From Isoetes taiwanensis (Eukaryota; Streptophyta; Lycopodiopsida; Isoetales; Isoetaceae): a stretch of 64,000 nucleotides of DNA. The position numbers were made by a program, and so were the translations under genes. The notes under the pieces are model-generated. The model did no database searches. It was given only the letters and a program-made list of their open reading frames with translations, and was not told where the DNA came from. The stretch covers positions 16,662,089 to 16,726,088 of the forward strand of contig JAJEKV010000005.1 of NCBI GenBank assembly GCA_021234155.1, given 5' to 3'. This document shows positions 24,632 to 35,757 of the stretch, piece after piece; positions within the stretch are counted from its first letter, which is position 1; every line of letters starts with the position of its first letter.

Positions 24632-26605
24632 TAGAATAGAATAGAATAGTTTTTTTTAACGTCCACGGAGACCAATAGGTCATGGGACCCATACAATGGG
24701 CTAGTACAATCATTACTACTAGGATTAAAAAACCCCTGCCTCGAAAGGTTTTCAAGGGAAAAACCTTTGCAGTAATGATGATACTAGACAAGCTTAGATA
24801 ATGACTACTGGGGCTCCGTAATTGCCAGACGTTTATCTAGAACCTCAAGTATATATAATGCCAAGTCATGCACAGATGGTGTGCTGAGAAGTTGTGGAAG
24901 CGTGGAATGGAATGCTAAGGTCGAAAAATGATTCCGGACTATCTCAAAAGCAGGGCAACTCAGAAGAGTATGGCTTTCATCTTCAATAACACATGGCGGC
25001 AACATGTACATAGTCTAAACTTCTCGCGGCAATTCGCGGCCGCTCCCATCTACTGTCTCAATCCGTAGCACATGGGGACCCCGTGCGAATTGATGCAATA
25101 GCTACAAGCTTGTTCTGGACAATTAAAGCAAGCAAATAAGCTTGGGGCCCTGGTGCCAAAGTGGGATTTATGTGTGCATGATAATGACCGGTTTTCACTT
25201 GGGCCAAAGTAATCTGCGTCCCATATCTTTTGAGAAAAAGCGACCATTAAGGTATTGTTGCAAAAGCTCGGGATCGAATCGGCAAGCATCGAGCCGATTA
25301 CTTTCACGGTTGCACATGCCCAACGGGCAAACCATGTAGTGCAATGCTCTTTCCAACATCGTTTCAAACGCCGAGGAGATTCAGCCATGGCAAGTGCAAA
25401 CGGGATACCTAACATCATCCATGTGGTGCACCTTGCAGATATAGTGGAGATGACGCTTCATAGCGGAATGTTGAAGAGGCCAAAAACCTGTCTCTTGTAA
25501 AAGAATAGCATAGGGCACCGTTGTTTTAACTCCAAGGCTGTAAGTAAGAAAGGACTTTTGCACCCGCTCCAAGCTCTCCCAAGCACTAGCACTAATGGAA
25601 GGCCCCCACACTTCAGAACCATACAGTAAAACAGGCTCTACCAAAGCCCGAAACAAGTGGGCTTTCCGTGGCCAATCATAAATTTCTGCGAAAACAATTG
25701 TTTTGCATGGCATAGAGTGCTCTTCATCCAAAGACCACCGGCTTGGTAATACATCTTTTCCCAAAGTGTGTTCTTACAGAATTCTACACCAAGATACTTG
25801 TAGCTATCTACAACTTCAACTTTGCGGCTATCATAGTGCATAGGGGGAACATTGTGACGAGAAGATTGAACTACCAAAAGCTTGGTCTTTTGTAGATTAA
25901 CAAGCGGACACGTGTTCTCCGTAAACCTGTGCGAGCATGTAAATGTTCTTTGCATACTAGCGGTTGTGCGAAAGTGAAACATCATCGGCATACATAAGTT
26001 GCCTAATGATATAGTGTGCCAAATGTGGACCTCCGCCGCCATGATTATCAAGCCATTCTTCCAATTGATCAATGTACAAGCCAAAAGTGTAGGAGATAAA
26101 GGGCAACCCCGACGAACTCCAATATTGCCGATGATTTGAGTACGATCTTTGGGAATTTAGCAAAAACCCTTTCATAGAGCCGATAAACTGCATTTTGAAG
26201 ATCTTGTGGAACCCCAAGTGCCTGCAAGCGCTGCCAAAGAAGCTCGCGTGGTACTGTATCAAAAGCAGAAGTAAAATCCACAAAGCATATATAGAGGTCT
26301 TGTTTCAAACTTCTACTATGTTCAATAAGCATGCGCAATGTGAAAATACGGTCTATGGTAGAATGGCATGGACGAAAGCCTGCCTGTCCTACAGCACGTA
26401 CACCAGTATGTTCTGCCCATGATGTCAACTGCTTCTCAGTAAGACTGGCTAAGAGCTTTGAAAATATGGAACTTACCATGATCATGCGATAATTAGAAGG
26501 GTCATGCTTATCACCTGCTTTGTAAATTGGTACGACCTTACTGACAGCCCAAGTTTCTGGCAAGCCTTCTTGCAAAGCTTGATTTAAAAGAGTAGTGATG
26601 ATTGG
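24632..26605 (-). mobile_element. 5'-truncated LINE with (TAGAA)n tail
   Basis: The minus strand encodes a non-LTR reverse transcriptase. From 26575 it reads LPETWAVSKVVPIYKAGDK, NYRMI, QAGFRPCHSTIDRIF and CFVDFTSAFDTVPR (motif A). RRGCPLSPTL and LMYADDVSL (catalytic YADD, about 26000) follow. Then come the thumb region (DSYKYLGVEF, LLYGSEVWGPSIS) and a C-terminal Cys/His segment (ESHTLLSCPAF, about 24960). Frameshifts break it several times. Its 3' end is tttaaaaaaaac followed by tattc repeats (plus-strand tagaatagaatagaatag at 24632). The endonuclease half is missing. It interrupts a unit of the 375-bp repeat, which resumes at 26606. Confidence 0.9.
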
Positions 26606-26862
26606 AAGCTTTGAGGATTATATGATGTAGGGCTTGGTACCCCAATGTTGCTTCCCGAAATGCTCATTCCATGAGCCTACAAATTGAATCTACTATCTCG
26701 TGATGCTGCTATCGATTTTATGAAGGATCCCAGTGGAATCCAGCCAACCAATTTTGATTCGTGGCAAAGTTGGCATTAGTTATAGAAAATCTAATATGTT
26801 TCTCAAGTATAAACATGCATTGAAAGGTTCAAAGAATGATCTATGGGAAAAAGCTCCCCTTA
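26606..26862 (-). repeat. Remainder of the 375-bp repeat unit split by the LINE
   Basis: aagctttgaggattatatga continues the unit cut at 24631 (tccatttcaag). The unit ends near aaggttcaaagaatgatcta at 26825-26844. Confidence 0.85.
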
Positions 26863-26884
26863 TACGAGATTTTCTAGGAACTCT

Positions 26885-27025
26885 AGATACACCCCCTACC
26901 ATATATGTACACTGAGTTTTGTAAATTCCTCTAAACCCCTTACCATATTTGTACAATCAATTATCTAAATTCAACTAAAACCCTTACCATATTTTTATAA
27001 TCAGTTTCATAAATTCGGTTACACC
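26885..27025. repeat. Three degenerate ~45-bp tandem units
   Basis: The motif (a)cccctaccatat-t-tac followed by aaattc recurs three times: accccctaccatatatgtac, accccttaccatatttgtac and acccttaccatatttttata. Confidence 0.65.
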
Positions 27026-27029
27026 TTCG

Positions 27030-30000
27030 TCTACAAGCCGTCCACAAGTGCCCTCAATTAAGCTGGGTATATAATTGACTATTTGAGTGACCATGTTGAG
27101 TATTAAGTAGCTATGATTTAGGTTTTAAATATTTAGTAACTTGGGGACAAAGGACAAGGGATTTTCCGACAAGAGACAATCATAAAATTATTAACAAACT
27201 ATGCAAGGTAATTAAGATGGGCACAAGCCCTTCTCCGTCTATTATCCTTGCTTCAGCGCTCTTTTCTAATGGCAAGGAGTCATTGAAAAGAGCCGTGTTC
27301 CATTGCAACGGCATCTTGATAGTTAGGACAAAGTAATTCGTTAATTTATATCTTGAAAATATATGGTCCATGCCCCAAAGACAAAATGTACCCAGACTAT
27401 AAAAGACAATGTCCCAAAACATCCTCATCAAAGACAATGTACCAAAACATCCTAAGGTTGTGCAAGCAATGTACAATACCAAATCTTACAAGATGGAAAG
27501 TGGGCTTCATAGCTAAGACAAAGGGCATACATTTCATAACACACACACATATCTCACAATTTTGTTAATAGGAAAATGGCACTATAATAGCAACAAATAT
27601 AGATATCTCAAGTTCATAAGGCACTTCAGTCCAACCAGAACTGCTATTTTCAATTTACAACCAACTTGCAATCTGTCATTCTTGTCCACTAGTTTTATAA
27701 GCTTGTTATCTTTTCTAACCTTGTGATCCAAGAAGTGTTGAAAATTCTTCTTGAACAAGCTAGTTTCTGCAACGTTTCCATGCATGCCTTCTTGTCCCAC
27801 CACTACTTAAACAAAATAGATCAGCATTGTTCGATCACAAGAAAAACCACAAATCGAACAAGATACCTGACCCTCAATTTCTTCAAGAACTTGGTGCCGG
27901 CCTGGAGCTTAAATAGGGGGGTTTCAATGTAGTTGGCTTGAAGCAAGAAACCATCATGGATAGTATACAGCTTCATTCTCATTTCCACGCCATAGTTGCA
28001 TAAGATCATGATTTGTATATAACATATATGCAATGGCCAATTTCTTTATCATAGAATTACATTCCACACAGAATTGCCTTCCATTGTCTATGACAAGCCA
28101 AGCACAAGTCCCATGATTCTTCATCTTGACCCGATTCTTTGCATATTACGTTGGATGTAGTGTAATAAAGGCAACACTAAAACATACACAAAATGTGGCA
28201 GTAGATTTCCTGATGCCATCTTCAGTGCCAGTAATCTATGCAAAAACAAAACGAGAAAAATGTCATCACAAGGCAGCATATGCAATAGACAACCCACTTA
28301 TCGAGGCGGTGTAACCACTGATGAAATGATACATGGTCTGTGGTAATGTCAACTTGCTCGTAGGTGGCAGCATACAAAAGGCATTACAAGTCAACAGAAT
28401 TACGTTCTTTAAATGAGATGCAACACATGGCATCTTCACATTTGGAATATATTCAACTGCCCTTGTATTTTCTGTATTTAAGATTTTAAGATTCACAAGC
28501 AAATAGTCACAAGACCGAAGAGAAAATATTTAACTGGCAAATGATCACAAGTACAAAGAGAAAAGTAACCAAATCATACCTATCAGACTCTTATCTCCAT
28601 AATCCATTTTCCTGGTGTGTTCATCTAACGCCACATTTTCCAAAACTGAACCAAAAAACACAACAAGAACATTAGAAATAGAATTGTTGTACAAAATACA
28701 TGCAATTTAGTAATCTATGTGGAAGCTGAAAATGTTCTTGTCAAGTGCAAGATATTTTGTGGATGTCCTTATGAGCTGGACAAAAAATATTCTGTACATA
28801 AAATTCCATTCATGGAATGAAGCTTAAGTCATATAAAAGCAAATCAGGAGGCAAACCTTAATAGGCTAGTATGAAAGCACGAGTTCATCTCCATGAAATA
28901 GTATTTGCCAGAGCTAGTGGTGATAAGCAAATATGACAAAGACGTCACCTAGAAATGGTTCTAAAATGCATTGTTAGAAATGATGCTGTTTTGGCGGATC
29001 AGTTCCTTTGGCTCTTTGAATGGGAAAATGATCTCATATGAAATACAAGAAGAAACAGGGGAGTTCCGCTCGCATCCAGATTCGATAGCTTGATCCAAGA
29101 TTCAAAGAGAGCTCTGAAATCTGCAAACAAATTTAGTTCATAGCTTTTGTGCTTTGTGTGACCGGATTAGGAAAAAAACCCTGGGGTTCAGGAAAGAGCT
29201 ACCCACATCATCAAGGATTGCTAAGCAATCTTTCCCTTATTTGTTCATATATATAATAGCTCTAGCTGTAACCTCCCAGTGAATATTCTTATAAAAGCTT
29301 AGCCATGCCTGATATTCCTATAAAAGTTAACAGTTGAAGCTAAGATCGTGGTCATTTCCTCTGTATTAATGTTTCCCAAAACTACTTATCCCCTTTGTAG
29401 AGAGCGACTATGATAGAAGCTCCAGGTAAATATTAACAGACCTCTAGCTATAAGGATTGGCAAGAGATTCATGTTGTGGCCCTGTTTTTGAATGTCCCCG
29501 AATAGCTCTCTAGCTATGGTTGGCAAGAGATTCATGTTGTAGCCCCTGTGCTTGAATGTCTTCCATAGCCCTAGAAATCATCCACATATATCTTAAGACT
29601 CGAGCTTCATTTCATAAACTTAGCACTAGCAATCGTTAGCGATACTAAGCTTTAGAGCAGTAAAAAGATCATGACCATCTAATTAAGCACGGCAGGCTTT
29701 CATATGAAAACAGGAAAACGTAGCCAGAAAACTCACAGCCATAAACTGAGCCACGATAACAGGTGAAAAGTACACTTACTTGATCTACTGCATCTATAGG
29801 AGGTATGATAAAGCATTGCCGGAGCCAACATGCTTGGCATATTAGTCTCAGTGAACTGATGCTCGACTCTGGAAAAATCCCACTCCCTCTTACTGCCAGA
29901 ATCGAAAGTTCTTGCAGACTTGAGCGTAGTTATTCTGTGTGACGAGCAAATGAATGCATTAGATTGCAGGTGAATGCATTCAGTATTGCAGATGAATGCA

Positions 30001-30060
30001 TTAGAGGAGAGGGCAGGGCCTGCATTTTCGTAGTATCTCATATTAAATAGCAAGAGCTCC
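27030..30060. other. Intergenic sequence with minor repeats
   Basis: I recognise no gene. A 63-bp tandem pair (ggcaagagattcatgttgt) lies at about 29459-29580, and gaatgcatt recurs three times at 29950-30003. Minus-strand frames near 27580-28030 look weakly protein-like (LYTIHDGFLLQANYIETPLF) but have no known family. Confidence 0.4.
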
Positions 30061-30134
30061 CGCGATGGCAGTAGCACCGGTTAGCCGGTTTCGACAGTTC
30101 CTCTCCAACAACAGGGGCAATCGAGCATTTATAG

Positions 30135-30247
30135 CCTATGATGGGTTTTTAGCAGTCATTGGCATATTCTGGGTATATATTGGCATATACCTAGCATATG
30201 CCATAAACCCACCTCAACAAGGGCTTGCCCCCTTAGGGGAACCCAAA
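30135..30247 (+). repeat. Dispersed ~110-bp repeat, inverted copy at 44163-44275
   Basis: catatgccataaacccacct through cttgcccccttaggggaacc matches the reverse complement of 44163-44275, where the same phrases read gccataaacccacataaaca and tttgcccccctaggggcaac. The 99-codon frame at 30065-30364 overlaps this repeat and is therefore doubtful. Confidence 0.65.
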
Positions 30248-30379
30248 AAAAGGAGTAAAAAAGGATTTGGCGGACGCCGTGTTGTTGCCATGCCGCCGAA
30301 TTTGGAGAAGATAGATAGTAGTTGTAACGTCACGCCACTAGGCAGCATCCAACTGGACATGTGACCACACACCACACTA

Positions 30380-30560
30380 CATTGCTTGGTTGGGCCCTGC
30401 CCCCAACCACCTTACATTGCGTCTGTTGGAATTTGACCCCCAACAGTACCGAGTGCGATTCTGGGCGGTCTCGAACTCGAGACCACATTGCACAAGGGGT
30501 TTGCCTTAGTGTAGCTTGAACCACCTTCAACTGGCTCAACCTCTTTTGAAATTGGGTTAC
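30380..30560 (-). mobile_element. SINE-like tRNA-related segment
   Basis: On the minus strand AGTTCGAGACC (about 30468-30478) resembles box B, inside the hairpin ggtctcga-ac-tcgagacc. Upstream, aagctacactaagg is a weak box A. No tail or target duplication was found, so the call is tentative. Confidence 0.3.
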
Positions 30561-30619
30561 TCCATCGGAGCTCCTTCCTCACTGTGAGAGAACTGAAAAT
30601 GTTGTTGGAGCAACACAAG

Positions 30620-31110
30620 AGCCCAGACTACTTTTAATTGCCGCTAGTTTTTCTCTGGGCTAGAGCCTCACTATTGTCAATTGCGTGCTCCATGTGTCCG
30701 GCTAGACAGACGAGGGGGAAATCTGCACGGCCAAATCCATTAGAACAGTCACGTTCCCAATTTGCGGAAGGGATGAGAGGTGATGATTTGCTTGTAGGTT
30801 TATGATACCGGGTAATTATTTCTTACAGTTTCCTGTCAAGATTGGCACGTCTATTTTAATCGGAATATCCTCCTTTGTCAAATTTCAACCAACGTAAATT
30901 ATGGCACTAGGCCTATGGGAGTGATTGTGAAAAGCTTTTTTGACGCATAGGATTTTTTATTGTCAGATTTTGATGTCAAGCAGATGCTTTTTCAAGCGGG
31001 TAGGACCATCTTTTTGTTAAGAACCTTGTGCATGAAGCATTTAGTCATAGCTCAATGTTATGATTTCCTTCTTTTTTCCTCTACTCGCCATTGGACTTGT
31101 GATTGATTAA
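30620..31110. other. Intergenic sequence, nothing recognised
   Basis: No open frame or repeat stands out. Confidence 0.4.
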
Positions 31111-31114
31111 ATTT

Positions 31115-31385
31115 TCTACAACTAATACCAACTTTGCCAAGAATCAAATTGGTTGTCTAAATTTCACTGGGATCCTTCATAAAATCGATAGCAACATCAC
31201 GAGATAGTAGATTCAATTTGTAGGCCCGTGGAATGAGCATTTTGGAAAGCAACATCGAGGTACCAAGCCCTTATTTTTGTACATCATATAGTCCTCAAAG
31301 CTTGAAATGGAAGCAAAAAGATGAATGTTTGATATTCTAAACTGAGGTTAAAGTTACTTCTACGTTGGATTATAGAATTACTAGA
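31115..31385 (+). repeat. Partial unit of the 375-bp repeat
   Basis: aattttctacaactaatacc through gaggttaaagttacttctac matches the tandem units at 23822-24631 in opposite orientation. Confidence 0.85.
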
Positions 31386-31399
31386 AACGTGCGCCCGGC

Positions 31400-31830
31400 G
31401 ATGCCAGGCATTAATCATGAACATGAGGAATGAGTAGTATAATGGGGTTTGTAGGTGAAAAAGAATTTGTAAATGTAATCGTATCATAGATGTAATGGAC
31501 CGACAAAGTATGAAAGGGGTTACGAATGCCTGATATTAGTCATGGATGCGTGGAAATCGCAGGAACGTTGGGATTTTTGGAATTGAATGGATATAACCGC
31601 GTAAAGAATTACATCTTACTACTTTCATGGCAAAAAACTTACAAAAAAGAGTTTGTAGGTGCAAAAGAATTTGTAAATGTGATCATGTTCCTAATAAACT
31701 GCCAAAGGGGTTAGGGATGCCAGGTATTAGCCATCGTTATGTGGAATGCCTCAGAATGATGGAATATATAGTGTGGAATTGGATGCATAGGCGTAATGGA
31801 TTGCATATAGAATAACATCTTACTATTTTC
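31400..31830. repeat. Degenerate tandem repeat, ~190-200 bp unit
   Basis: gtttgtaggtg-aaaagaatttgtaaatgt-atc occurs at 31448 and 31650. ggggtta-g-atgcc-g-tattag-cat occurs at 31517 and 31707, with a weaker copy at 31403. acatcttacta closes two of the units. Confidence 0.7.
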
Positions 31831-32950
31831 CATGGCTGGCATCACTTCTTCTGTTTGAGACATTTATGTTCATGCTAGATTTATTTCCAATTCATAAATG
31901 TCGCTATGGAACGTTGGTTCTAATGTGCAAAACTACCTTCTCATATGGACATCATAGTTCACATGAACATCAAGCATATCTAGTTAGGGTATGCATAGCG
32001 CAAGATAACCTGTTGATCTCTTTATAGAGTACACTCAAATATAGGAGCTTGCTATATGATACTCTAGTAGGGTGACAATCAAGATACATGACAATTCAAT
32101 AGTGCTCTAGTGTATTTGATGGAGTACGGAGATGGCAAAATTCACCACCACAAACAACATCCCGTTAGAAGTAGACCTCATAGAACCCTCAAGACGGAGG
32201 CTTGTTCAAGGCAAACTATAGCATCAATATATACAATGCAAGGATATCATGGTTGTTGATGAGTGAGACTAAAAGACTCACATCCTTCAATGAAACAATA
32301 ATAATATTTTCTTATGATGTGTTAAATTGTGGTTGTTGCACCTAATTTAAAAAGAATTGGGTACTATATTTGGATTGTTATAGCAATGCAATTGTTCTAA
32401 TTTAGCACTTTTAATGACAATCTTAGGTTTTCGCCTACACTTATTAGTCCATGATTTTAGAAGTGTTATTTGCAACCTTGATTTTGCATTTATCCATAAT
32501 TTTCATTACATCAGCCATTTATTTTCTTGCCTAAAAAAGATCCACAGAGTTCTTGTATCATACTTTAAAAACGTGAAAATACAGCCTATGTCTATTCGGT
32601 TGCATGTAAAAGTTATATTTTTGCAATCTAAATTTATTATTGAAGTGGTCTATAACAATAGATCCTCATCATTTTTGAAACGGCTAATCAGCTTAATGGA
32701 TGGGACAGTTCAATATAAGAACTTGAACCACCATGCAATCTAATATATTTTTGAAGTTGTGACAATAGATCCTCATCATTTTTGAAGCGGCTAATCAGCT
32801 ATACAGAATATATAATAATCATACAATGTTTTGACACATAGGTAAGCAAGTAGAGACTTAGCTTAACACTTGAATTAAGTAAATACCTTTAGACAAATGT
32901 CTTTTGACAATTGCAAAACCATCAAACAAAGCAACACTGCGTAAATAATC
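31830..32950. other. Intergenic sequence with one 107-bp tandem pair
   Basis: caatagatcctcatcatttt and the following gaa-cggctaatcagct occur at 32656 and 32763. Nothing else is recognisable. Confidence 0.5.
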
Positions 32951-32952
32951 AA

Positions 32953-33516
32953 TCATGAGATATACATGGGTGGGGGGTATGGCAAAATGTTATGAGTCGC
33001 TAATAGAGAAAGGAAAGGCTTGATATGACCGAAGGATGTGCCTAGCGCCATGCAAGCTCTCCTTTTTCCAAAAACAGATGCTACCGTTTTCCCATCAACT
33101 AGGATTGAGATGAGGCAAATCGGGTGTGGCTGCTGAATCGGCCTGTCCTCTTCTTGGTTCTCCCCCTTGTAGAGGGGGACATTCCCTGATTCATGCCTGG
33201 ATTCGGTGGCTTCATTTGACTCTCTGACCAAGACCAAACAATCATGTTTGGGCCCGATTCTGCTGGATGTGAAGTGATGCGAAACCTGCCTTCTGACAGG
33301 ATTAGCGGCTGTCTGCCTTCTTATACTCATGCCCAACTTTCCTATGATCATTAATCTTGGGATATCCTGTTCTTTCAATCCGTTTATCCATTTGCAAGTT
33401 ATGGCTCTACTCTCGGGACCATAGTTGCTTCTCAGGCATATTTTGTGTAGCTTTCTATCAATGTCAGGTTTGAATGGAGCTGCCTCTCCCCCTTGAGATT
33501 GCTTGCTCCTGCTCAA
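32953..33516 (-). CDS. Hypothetical open frame of 187 codons
   Basis: The frame opens with MSRSKQSQGGEAAPFKPDID and runs without a stop for 564 bases, long for such AT-rich DNA. The composition is charged and hydrophilic until residue 130. No family signature, no introns and no nearby promoter are evident. It lies antisense to the presumed 5' region of the LINE at 33470-40870. It could be an antisense frame of that element or chance. Confidence 0.2.
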   Translation of the reverse strand: MSRSKQSQGGEAAPFKPDIDRKLHKICLRSNYGPESRAITCKWINGLKEQDIPRLMIIGKLGMSIRRQTAANPVRRQVSHHFTSSRIGPKHDCLVLVRESNEATESRHESGNVPLYKGENQEEDRPIQQPHPICLISILVDGKTVASVFGKRRACMALGTSFGHIKPFLSLLATHNILPYPPPMYIS

Positions 33517-34246
33517 ACTCTGTCATTCCCCAGGCCTCTGGATCATCCAGTTCCCCAGTGGAGCTATCAAAATATTTTGTTATCTTTTATAGCACCTCTC
33601 AGATTTGTTGTGGGTGGCTTGAAGGAACTCCTGCTGATATTTGGGCCTTTTTGGCGGAGGAAACTATTTTCCCTGAAATCTTCTTTATAAGAGAACACTC
33701 CCATCCCACACAAGACCCGTCTGCTGATATGGTGGAATTTAAAATTGCTTACCTTGGTGCAGACAGGCCACCTATTGCTAAGTTTTTTCTATACTCTGAA
33801 GCCTTCTCTGATTACATCACTTTGGAGCTCTACAAATCTTCTTGATGTGGTCTCAGCATGGAGTATCTAGTCTTTTCTTTTGACTCTAGCCATCAAGCTT
33901 CACAAGCTTCAGCTACTTTTTCTGTTTTTTCCATTCCATCCTCCTTCTCGCTTGATATCTCAACCATCACTCGGTCTATTATTCTTGTGAATACTGACTA
34001 CATTTGGTGGGGATACATTAAGGGTCCAATATTGCAGCTTTGAGGTTCTATTATCGATCGAAGGCTGCTGCGGCAAGATTATTTTTCTTGTGTTGGGGGC
34101 TTTGCTATACGTGGAGCTAATCCTGCATTTGTCCGAAGATTGGTCAGACTTTTGATTTTCAGTAACGTGGAAACAGAGCCTACTCAATCCTTTTTGGTGC
34201 ATTGCCCTTGGCTTAACAATTCCTACTACTGGTTGGAGACGTATTT

Positions 34247-35757
34247 TTGAGCATGACCTCTATGGAGCCTGTTTTGCCCGTTGAGAATGCTGATGCCAAT
34301 GTGTGCCCTGATATGGGTGATCAGACTTATATCTCCCTGCATATTCCCGAAGTGGCGAACCGGATTCGTCACCTTGATAATCAGGCTCTTATTGCCAAGA
34401 TTATAAGGGGTAAACCGTCTTTAGCTGAGATTAAGAAGACTGTTGAGCGTGTATGCCGTGGCAGAATCCTACCTCGGATCCAGCCTTTGGGAAACTTATA
34501 CTTTCTCGTCACCTTGCAAACTGAAAAGGAAACCCAGCTTCTTTTCAAGAAGGGGATAATCACTTGTCTCAATGGCCAAGTTTTGCTGCAAAAGTGGAGG
34601 CCGAATTTCAACCCCAAAAAGCCTGATGCTTTGTTCTACCCAATATGGCTTTCACTCTCTGATCTTAGTGCTGAATACTGAAGTGATAAAGCTTTCAAAG
34701 CTATTGCTTCCTATCTTGGGGAGTTCGTGTGCATGGGTGGGAATACCTCTGAGGCCCCAAAGATTTGTATCACAGTTGATATTTTACAGCCACTTCCACA
34801 TTCTGTTTTCTTCAAGGGTTTTAATAATACTTTAATAGAGTTTATTCTCTCTATCTCCAGCTTTCCTTCCCATGTTCTGGATGTGGAGCCAGGGTGCATA
34901 CTGGGGACATATGTTTAGACCACTCTCCGGTCTTTGAGCACAACAGGACACACACACAAGACAAAAATAGGCTGGCCCCTATGATTGACTCTGATGGTTT
35001 TATGGAAGTTGATCCCAAAAAGTCTACCAAGAGGCAGACCTTTGCTGTTGCCCCAGACTATGGGGGTGAGTGCTCCTTGAAGGCCTGTCCTCTTGACATC
35101 CCAACGTCTTCCCCTGTTCCAATGGAAAAGCCCTCTGTTCTTGTGTCAGCTTTGGAATCCCCTTTGCCTCCTGAGATCCTTTCATGTCACAATAGATTTA
35201 GCCCACTTGCCCTTATTGAAAAATGTATCGATCCCACTGAAGAGGGCTGGCCACTTGGTTTGACAGTTCCTCCAGAAACTGCAGCAGAGAAACCAACAGA
35301 TTATCTTGGCCCTATCACATGTCCCCAACTCAATGGGAAAGTCTGCGTCACTTCGCCCAAGACAAAGCAACTCAACAGTGTCTGCTTGATCCAAGATCTC
35401 TTCTTCAATGCCTCCCTAACCAAGCTCCACATCCCTTGTGCTGGATCTAGCTTGGTGTGCGATGATTCTGGTCAGGAGAGCCCCTGCTCTACTATTTTGG
35501 AATCCCAACCTCTTGTTACTGGCAGCCCCAAAGAAGCTTCGTCAGTTATGAAGACTAAGAACAAACATGCACTCATTCCTGCAGTGCACACAAACCTCAT
35601 GGTTGCAGATCATATTGATCAGTTGAATGACGGGGGCACAGTGGTAAAACCCCCTAGTGTTGCTGGCAATAATGCTTCATTGTCTAAGAAACTAAATGGG
35701 AAAAAGAAAGGGAAAGATACTGGGATTAAATCGGGGAAGTACACTTTTGAAGCATAG
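34247..35757 (+). pseudogene. LINE ORF1 (DUF4283-type RNA-binding protein with zinc knuckle)
   Basis: The first frame (34247-34681) reads ALIAKIIRGKPSLAEIKKTV, GRILPRIQPLGNLYFLVTL and LLQKWRPNFNPKK, the DUF4283 pattern found in plant LINE ORF1 proteins. A stop at 34679 and a frame change follow. At about 34875-34916 the sequence CSGCGARVHTGDIC is a C-x2-C-x4-H-x4-C zinc knuckle, entering the 287-codon open frame that ends at 35757. The remainder is polar and low in structure and ends in a lysine-rich tail (KKLNGKKKGKDTGIKSGK). At least two lesions make it non-functional as it stands. Confidence 0.8.

Noticed and set aside
30065-30364. 99-codon plus-strand frame starting MAVAPVSRFRQF
   Set aside because: Its middle third is the dispersed repeat also found inverted at 44163-44275, and the rest has no family signature.
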